DNA from: Arion vulgaris
Lineage: Eukaryota; Mollusca; Gastropoda; Stylommatophora; Arionidae
NCBI GenBank assembly: GCA_020796225.1
Contig: CM036762.1
Location: 51,384,407 to 51,448,406, forward strand
DNA length: 64,000 bases
Direction: 5' to 3'
Positions 53,701-62,700 of the stretch are shown here, one piece after another. The notes beneath the pieces are model-generated. The model saw only the letters and a program-made list of their open reading frames with translations, ran no database searches and had not been told where the DNA came from. Position 1 is the first letter of the stretch; every line of letters begins with the position of its first letter. A program made the position numbers and the translations under genes.

Positions 53701-56700
53701 CTAATGTCTTCTAACCTTGAAACGCTGTCAAGTTTTGTTCATCTCCATCTTGTTCTGATGTTTTACTAACCTAAATCTTGTTCTGATGTTTTACTCACCT
53801 CCATCTTGTTCTGATGTTTTACTCACCTAAACCTTGTTCTGATGTTTTACCTCACCTAAATCTTGTTCTTGTTTTATGCTCACCTAAATCTTGTTCTGAT
53901 GTTTTACTAACCTAAATCTTGTTCTGATGTTTTACTCACTCATCTTGTTCTGATGTTTTACTCACTCCATCTTATTCTGATGTTTTACTCACCTCCATCT
54001 TGTTCTGATGTTTTACTCACCTAAACCTTGTTCTGATGTTTTACTCACCTCCATCTTGTTCTGATGTTTTACTGACCTAAACCTTGTTCTGATGTTTTAC
54101 TCACCTCCATCTTGTTCTCATATTTTACTGACATGCATATTTCCAGGGCTTCACTGACCCAGTTTACAGGGAAAGAAGGAAGGAGTTTGCAGATGTGGCT
54201 TTTAACTACAAACAGTAAGTCTTATAGTTCCATAATTATGATTTTATTGTTGATATCTCAGTTGTAGTAATGGATGAGAAGAGAAAAATAGAACCAGGTA
54301 GTAGATCATAAATATTTCTCTTCTTCTTCCTTTCCATCCTCAATGTAATGTAGAGCTGCAACATTACACCAACATTTGTTTTTCAATTCAGCATTCCTAG
54401 TTGAGCATGGTACTTTTTTTTTTTTTTTCCTTTCGTCCGCTTTCAACTCAGACAAAGTTTCATCTCTGAAACTGATTTTTGCATGTAAATCCGTTTTTCC
54501 AATTTCTTACAATGGCAGCAGCGTGCACATTGTAAATTACTTTACACTGACAGCCGTGTGCTCAATGTACTCGTAATTAGTATTCCTCGCCATACAGGCA
54601 GATTTTCTCCGACTTCAGAGGTACTCACGTTATCATCCTGAGTAAGACCAGGGACTCGAACAAATGCCGGACAGTAGGTTCGAACCCGAGCTATGATGCG
54701 CTCTCACAGCTAGCAGGCCGAGCTACTATCAACTACTCTAGGCAGTCCCCCGAGCATGGTACTAAAATTGTTCTTAACGCTAAGTCAGTTGCTTTTGTTC
54801 GCAGTTTCTGTAACAAAGTTGTTTTGTTTGCATTCTTTTGTTCTTATCAATCAAGTTAACCACACTTTGTGATCTGTGTGATTTGTGCCGAGAACGTATG
54901 TTGTGTCTTCTTTATGCTTCTAGGTCATATAGGACAGACACATCCAAATTTCTTCCAAAGTGTATGCATATTATCCAACAGGACACAAACTTGTACCAAC
55001 TGGTAATTAAGACTTTACAAACAGACAAATCTTACTTTAAAATATCACACCTGGAGTTATACTATAACATGGTATTAAATCTGATTGGTAACAGGAAGAC
55101 TGTCAGAGCTGACTCATTGTATGTAACAAAGTAATTTTGTAGATTTTGATTGGTAGCTCTAACACAACCCCATATAACATGAAGGAATATTTTCCAATAC
55201 GTCAAAAACATTGTATAGATCGGTTGTGGGAAATATTTAAGGACATGAAACTGCCCTGTCTGCCCAGCTTTCAACAGACACGTTGACTTGTACTATCCCT
55301 CTGTGTGTACATGGTTCAATCTGTGGATGCAGAAAAAGCCACAGTTTACCAGATTTGTAGATTTGTTGGACCTAACCAACTTACGATAACTCATAGGACC
55401 ACCGCAAGAGCTGAAAAGTCGGTCTGGATCGGAAAAAAGGACATGAAACCCTGGCATTATACAGGGTGTTCAAGATTAAAGCAGCCCCATTGATAAATCG
55501 AAAATTGCCAGTTACATATTGCATACTGTCTATTTACTATTTAAACCGGTTCTGACTAGCTCACCCTACGTCACATTTGTTCATCGTCCCTTCCTGCACT
55601 ACAATTACATACCGTCACACAACCTTGACCTATAATACATCATAACTGAACCTTCTCATTTTCATAAATATATGCCAGATTGGCTCCATTCACAGGCCGC
55701 TTTTATCTTGAACACCCTGTAGTTCCACATTTACTGAGTTATACTGTAGACTGGAGTCTGATCTGATTGGTCATATTTAAGGACATCAGAGCTTACTCAT
55801 ACTCAGACAACAAACAGGGTTTGGGAAAAATTCAGTTATTGTTAGTAAGGTTTCATGTACATGGTGTCCCCTCTACTGGATCACAATTTTAAAAAATAAT
55901 AATTTGCCAAACAAAAAAGAGGACAGATAGAGAAGATACTTATAATGATAGAAAAAAATTGATATAAAAAATAATTAAATGTACCATTCAATAAACCAAT
56001 ACAATCTTATCTAGGACTAATAAATATAAGTTTGACAAGAACTATTTCATAAGTATTTAGTTATATTATTCTGTTGTTATAAACACTATGTTGTTATCAT
56101 GACTGTTTTGTACTTTTAATTATTCGCTAACACTTATTTTTTTTTTTTTTCAGTGGACAGTCGATTCCAAAAGTTGAATATACAACTGCTGAAAAAAAAA
56201 CCTGGTAAAACAAAACTTTTGTTGATATTCTGCTATTTCTTACTAACATTTTTATTGTAATTAACATTGAATGTTTTTGAAGAATATCAGAATTTAAATT
56301 ATGTCAATTTACCAGAGCGCAGTAGAAGAATAAGAAATTATTCTGGAAGTATGAGGGTGGAATGGGTGAACAGCATTCAGAGATCACATCTCAAGGAAAT
56401 GACTTGGCTGTACACGCCTGGACATGCTGGAGTGCGGTAACGAGCGTGCTGACTCTCTTGCAAACAGTGCCCGACTCAAGTGGGCAGAAGCATGGACAGA
56501 GCCGATATCATCAATGCGGTACGCTCTCAATTGTGTGACATGGGCGGGTCTCAGACACTGGAACGAGTTCGAGAATTAGGTGTTAAGTTTGGACATGCCA
56601 GACAGTGTCGTTTCGTGGTAGAGAGAGAAGATATAGTAATCAACTTCTCATGGGTACTGTGAGCAAATGGACTTTGGGATGGCTGCTGCAACGGAGGACA

Positions 56701-59700
56701 GAGCACGAATGGGAATGCCCAATGTGCCATGACTTCGATCGCATAACATAACATAACATAATAAGAAATTATGTCAATTTTAAATGTTATAAGAGAATAG
56801 TTCACCAGGCAACCATGGACTTAAAAAATAATTGCTTTTGTTCCATTACGCCCGAGTGGTTACCGAGGCCCAAATTTGGGGTGTAAAGAATAGAACTACT
56901 GTTACCTGCCACGCATGTCGTAAGAGACGACTAAGGAGGTTTGGCGGAAATTGGATGCACGTGTCCATTAGGGATGCTAACATGAAACAAATGCTTGCAA
57001 AAAACTGATGCACCAAGCCATAAGGCACATAACATGGTGCAACGACCCCTCACAATGAGGAATGCGATAACGGATTCTATGGTTGCCAATCTGCCTTGGA
57101 GATTTAGCAACGCAGTAAGAATGTCAGACCTACCATTGCGAGGGTGGCCAAACTTACTTCGGAAGAGGTCGGCACAAACGGGAAGCAGAAATCATAGGAA
57201 TTATATCCTACAGAACTGCCCCAGTATGCAGACTTGAGAAGAAAGAAGTGGCCCACTTACACCAGCGTCCAAGACAAACTGTATGGCGTGGCTGATAATC
57301 TGAGGCAGACTGCTGCCTTTATTAGAGAATCTAAAATCCCAATCTAGTGAGAAGGCAGAAGAAGAAGAAGATAATACTGATGATAATATATTTTATTTTG
57401 TTTTCTGAGTAAGCAATGCAAGAAGTATCAGGTTAACTAAAATTTGCTTTTTTTTCAATTTAAGGGGCACTATCTTCAGAGAACTGATCAAGCTGTACCC
57501 TACGCATGCATGTCGGGAATTTAATCATGTCTTCCCATTGCTAATAGAAAACTGTGGTTACAGGGAGGACAATGTCCCTCAGTTGCAAGACATCTCAGAC
57601 TTCCTAAAGGGTATGGATAAATATAAAACTCACTACACTTAAAACATCAGCAAATGTTTGAAATAATTTATTACATTTTTAGCACTCTTTTTTATTAAAG
57701 GAAACAACATTGTATATTTATTATCTTCTTCTTTGAATGCTCCATATCGACTACTAGTTAACCACTCTTTGTGATGTTTATGTGAACCGAGCCTAAGAGC
57801 GATTGTACATTGTGCTATTTATGCACCTACAAGTAGGCCAGCACATCCGATTTCTGTGATGTTTTTTATTTACTATGGTAGCTTCCCTAGGCACCTCAGT
57901 CGCTTCTTATGACATGTCTTGTGGGTCGCAGTGTTACTATTCTTTGCTCCCTTTGCGAGCCCTGGCAACACACAAGTGATTTTGTCCTCTTAATAGTTTC
58001 ACAAAAATGGAATGTTATTGATAGATAAATGGTTGTGTATAGTATCCTCATTAGAACATACAGCATATAAAAGCAATGGAATTGAATGAAATGAAAATCA
58101 TGACGTCTTCATCAACCACTGTAAATGAGTCGTTGATTTTCTAGGCACCATTTATACGTTCTGTAGTTTGCCACTACTTTCTGAATGGTGATGTCTATTT
58201 TTTACCCTTTGTAAAAATCCACTGGAAGAAATTTGCTTCCAACCTGCCCACTGCGGATTTTAAACCAGGTACTCTTGTGATCAAGCTCACCACCGCTAAG
58301 CGCCAGACATCTACACAACATATTTAAAAATTGCATGTAGTATCTGTTGATGTTTCCATAAAAGAAACAATTGAAGATAACCAAGTGTTGTATATTACAA
58401 ACACTTTTTTTTAAACTGGACTAAACAACACCGCAAGAGAAGTTGGACTTAAAATAAATACAGGTTAAAAACCAAAACTAACAAATAATCAAAATCATCA
58501 GCTTGTGTATCTAGGAGACCAAGCACTTGAATAACTTGGATACATACCTCTGCAGTATAGTAAAACTTCAGGGTGGAACAAAGAAAGAGATAAAAGCAAG
58601 TTTGTATAAAAATCAGTAGGAGCTTCGCAAGGATAAAATCAATCTGAAAATCCAGCATATACAGCAAGAAAACCAAGTTAAGAAGATATCAAAGTATAAT
58701 TCACCAGATCTAATAATGGAAACGACTAGAACATATCATGAGAATGAACCCTGATATACCTGCGAGAACAGCCATCACTTGAACAGTGAAAGGGGGAAAG
58801 GCAGATCAAAGAGAAGTATGATATCTTTAAACTCTCAAATAATATGATATCTTGAAACTCTAATTTAAGTAGAAATATGATATCTTAAAACATCGTTTCC
58901 TTCAGACTGCACTGGTTTCACACTACGACCAGTAGCTGGGCTTCTGTCATCACGAGACTTCCTTGCTGGACTTGCCTTCAGAGTGTTCCACTCCACCCAG
59001 TACATAAGACATGCCTCCAAGCCTATGTATACACCTGAACCGTAAGTGTCCTTTTCTGTTGCTCCAGTTAGTTATAATGTTTAAAACTACTATAGAGCAA
59101 CAGATTCCAGTTATATTATTTATGATAATGTAACCACTGAGATTGAACGAGTTGCCCAGGACAGAGTGGTATGGAGAAATTACTTGCACGCCCTTTGTAT
59201 CATATAACGATACAAGAGGAATATATAGATATACAGAATAAGACAACAGGATAAACTTTATTTCTACAAAGCTATATGGCAGCAGAAAATTTTTAACTAT
59301 TTCTAAACTTGAACTTATTTTCAGAGATGTGTGCCATGAACTTCTTGGGCATGTTCCTTTGTTTGCTGATAAGTCTTTTGCCCAATTCTCTCAAGAAATT
59401 GGCCTAGCAAGTCTTGGTGCACCAGATGATATCATCAAGAAACTAGCCACAGTGAGTAATCTTTCTTCTTCATTGTTGAGATAGCTCTATCAATCAACAA
59501 TATTCAATATTTATCTCATGTTCTCTCTTCTCTCAAATTTAATTGTTCTTGAACAAGTACAAGTGTCTTCTTCTTTGTCTGTCTTTATGACCAATTTAAA
59601 TAACTCTTTGTGATATGTTTGATCTTTGCCAAGAACATGTATATGTTGCACATTGGTTTGGTATGCCTCTAAACGCATAGACTTCTACGCTTTAGGACAT

Positions 59701-62700
59701 GTGCATCCGATTTCAGCCAAACCTCCTTAGTCGCCTCTTATGACATGTGTGGCAGGTAACAGTGGTTCTATTCTTTACACCCCAAATTTAGCCCCGGTAA
59801 CCACTCTGGTGCAGTGCAAGTGTAACATAGTGGTTAGCTGCTGCAGTAGATTTCTGTAGCTTACTTTCAAATCCCAGGAGGCTGTTTGAATCGATGTGAC
59901 ACTGGGTCCAATGCCACAAGCTATTGTGCTACACTCATGGCAGGTGGCGTGTCATTTCTGCTGAGAGGAACGGTACCATATTGGGGGAAATCCTGGTATA
60001 ATGAAGTCAATCCTTCGCCTTTAAACCACTTTTTTTTAGACATGCAGAAGCTAAAAGAGTTGATTTCCTCACATCAACCAGGCAAAGATCTCTATCAGAC
60101 TTCATCCCATTAAAGATTATATCCATCCTTGCTTCATTAGCCAGACGGATCTGTATCCAGGGTGCACTATGGGAAGGTGGATCAAGGTTTTGACCAGTAT
60201 GTTTCCTTGTCCCGACTCTTCGTTCAAAGTACAAGACATCTCTGTGCCCCTAATGTTCATAAATGTCTGATTATAATTTTTTATTTGTTTAAATAGGCAA
60301 CTGATCCTTCATAGTGTCGGTTTCCTTACAAGGCATCTCCTTTTGTCACTACAAGTATTCAGAGAACCCTTACATCTAGACTTCAGTCGGTGGGGTATAG
60401 ATGAAGCAGTAGACTATGCATTTCCTGCCATCCAAGGATTCTCTTCAGAAATGCAGAGCTAACCTTGTTATCTAGGAGAATTGTCCCATCCTGCACAGGA
60501 CTGCTTTTCACACCAGCCCTTCCATCGATCTATTGCTGGATCACTCTGTACATGTTTTGTCAGTTAGAATCATACCTAGTTGTTCTTCTTCGAATGCTCC
60601 ATATCAACCACTCTTTATGATTTGTATGTTATCTGAGCCAAAGAGCGATAGTACATTGTGCCAGTTATGCGTCATCACATACTAGGTCAGCACATACGAT
60701 TTCTGCTACGCTTCTTATTTACTCTCTCTTGCCTTTTGACCCGGGTTGGGGCATTGTCCCTCAACCAACTCATGCCAAGTCTTCCTATCTCTAGCTATCT
60801 CCTGCAGCTCCCTCCAGCTCTTCTTTATATTGTTGATCTCTGCCTCCAAATCTCGTCTCCATGTATTTTCGGCCTCCTCTTTCACTTTCCCTTTGAGTTC
60901 CAGAAAAGACCCTTCTTTTATATTCCTCAGGTTTCCACAAAATGTGTCCTATCCTTATTTACTAGGTAGCAAAATTAATTTGGTCTTTAGTCAGCATTTT
61001 TATCAATTCACTAGTTAATGTGTTAAACATTGGCAGTGGAATTCTATGATTGATATTGCCAGTTTCTGGGACATACTCTTGAAAGTGCTTCAGAGTCTAG
61101 ACTAGTAATCTAACTCTGGAATCTTACAAGAGTAATGTAAATCTTTTTGCATCCCATGTACTTCACTATAATTTTGAACATATAATTTTTACAATAAAAT
61201 TAACCAAACACACTAAATTAAGATCATACTCACTATATTTGTTTGAATTTTAGCTCTACTGGTTCACTATAGAGTTTGGACTGTGCCGACAAGATGGCCA
61301 ACTGAAAGCTTATGGTGCTGGACTCCTGTCATCTTATGGTGAATTGCAGGTATAATTCGTAACATAATATATGAACTTGGGATATGGTCACAGAACCACA
61401 TAATTTAGCTTCATAATCCTGAGATGTAGAATATTGTTCATGGAAATTTATTTCAAGTCCAAAGGGACATTAACAAGAAATTTAACAAAGAAGATATTAA
61501 TTCATCCACATTTATTTTATTATTACTAGTAATCAAAATGGGGTTATCAGCACACAATTTTAACCATTGTTAGATGTGTCATCGCCTGTATGTTGCCGAA
61601 GGCCCACATGGAAAGCAAAGAATAGTAAAACTGCCACCTGCAAGACATGCTGTAAGAGGTGGCTACCCCATCCTGTAGGGTTCGGCTTGGGATTGGCTAC
61701 TGCATCCTGTAGCGTTCAGCTTGTGGCTGACTACCCCATCCTGTAGGCTTCGGCTTGGGGCTGGCTACTGCATCCTGTAGCGTTCAGCTTGTGGCTGACT
61801 ACCCCATCCTGTAGGCTTCGGCTTGGGGCTGGCTACTGCATCCTGTAGCGTTCAGCTTGTGGCTGACTACCCCATCCTGTAGGCTTCGGCTTGGGGCTGG
61901 CTACTGCATCCTGTAGCGTCAGCTTGTGGCTTGGCTATCCCATCCTGTAGGCTTCGGCTTGGGCTGGCTACTGCATCCTGTAGGGTTCGCCTTGTGGCTG
62001 ACTACCCCATCCTGTAGGCTTCGGCTTGGGGCTGGCTACTGCATCCTGTAGCGTTCAGCTTGTGGCTTGGCTATCCCATCCTGTAGGGTTCGGCTTGGGG
62101 CTGGCTACTGCTGCATCCTGTGGGTTCGGCTGAGGCTGACTACCCTATACTGTAGAAAACTTCAGCTACCAAATCCAAGCAACTATGAAATCGCATGAAT
62201 TGGTTGGGGTCCTATGCCCCAACCTGAGTTTTAATAAGGCACACGAGAGAGAAGAGAAAATAGATGCATCATTCCTATGGCAAGCCATGCTTAAATATTT
62301 GTAATTAGTTTCTCTAAGAAACAGTCTATTCTTCTTTATACAGTGGTTCTCAAATTTTAGCAAATGGAGAGCTTTTATTATTAACAAACTGTGCATCATT
62401 GGAGACTATCATTAAAAAATGAAGATGGGTATGTATGTCATATGTCCATCTTAAAAGACCTCTGTCTCACTGGTATGAATTATTTGTAATTCTTTTTCTT
62501 CATTTACTAATGTTTATTAACATGTTTTAAAGTTTTTTCTCACCTTATTTTTTTATTAACTTTTCAGTATTGTCTCAGCGATAAACCTACTACCTGCCCC
62601 TTTGATCCTGTTCAGACTTCCGTACAAGAGTACCCTATCACATGCTTTCAGCCAGTCTACTATGTGGCTGATAGCTTTGATGATGCCAAAGTCAAACTGA

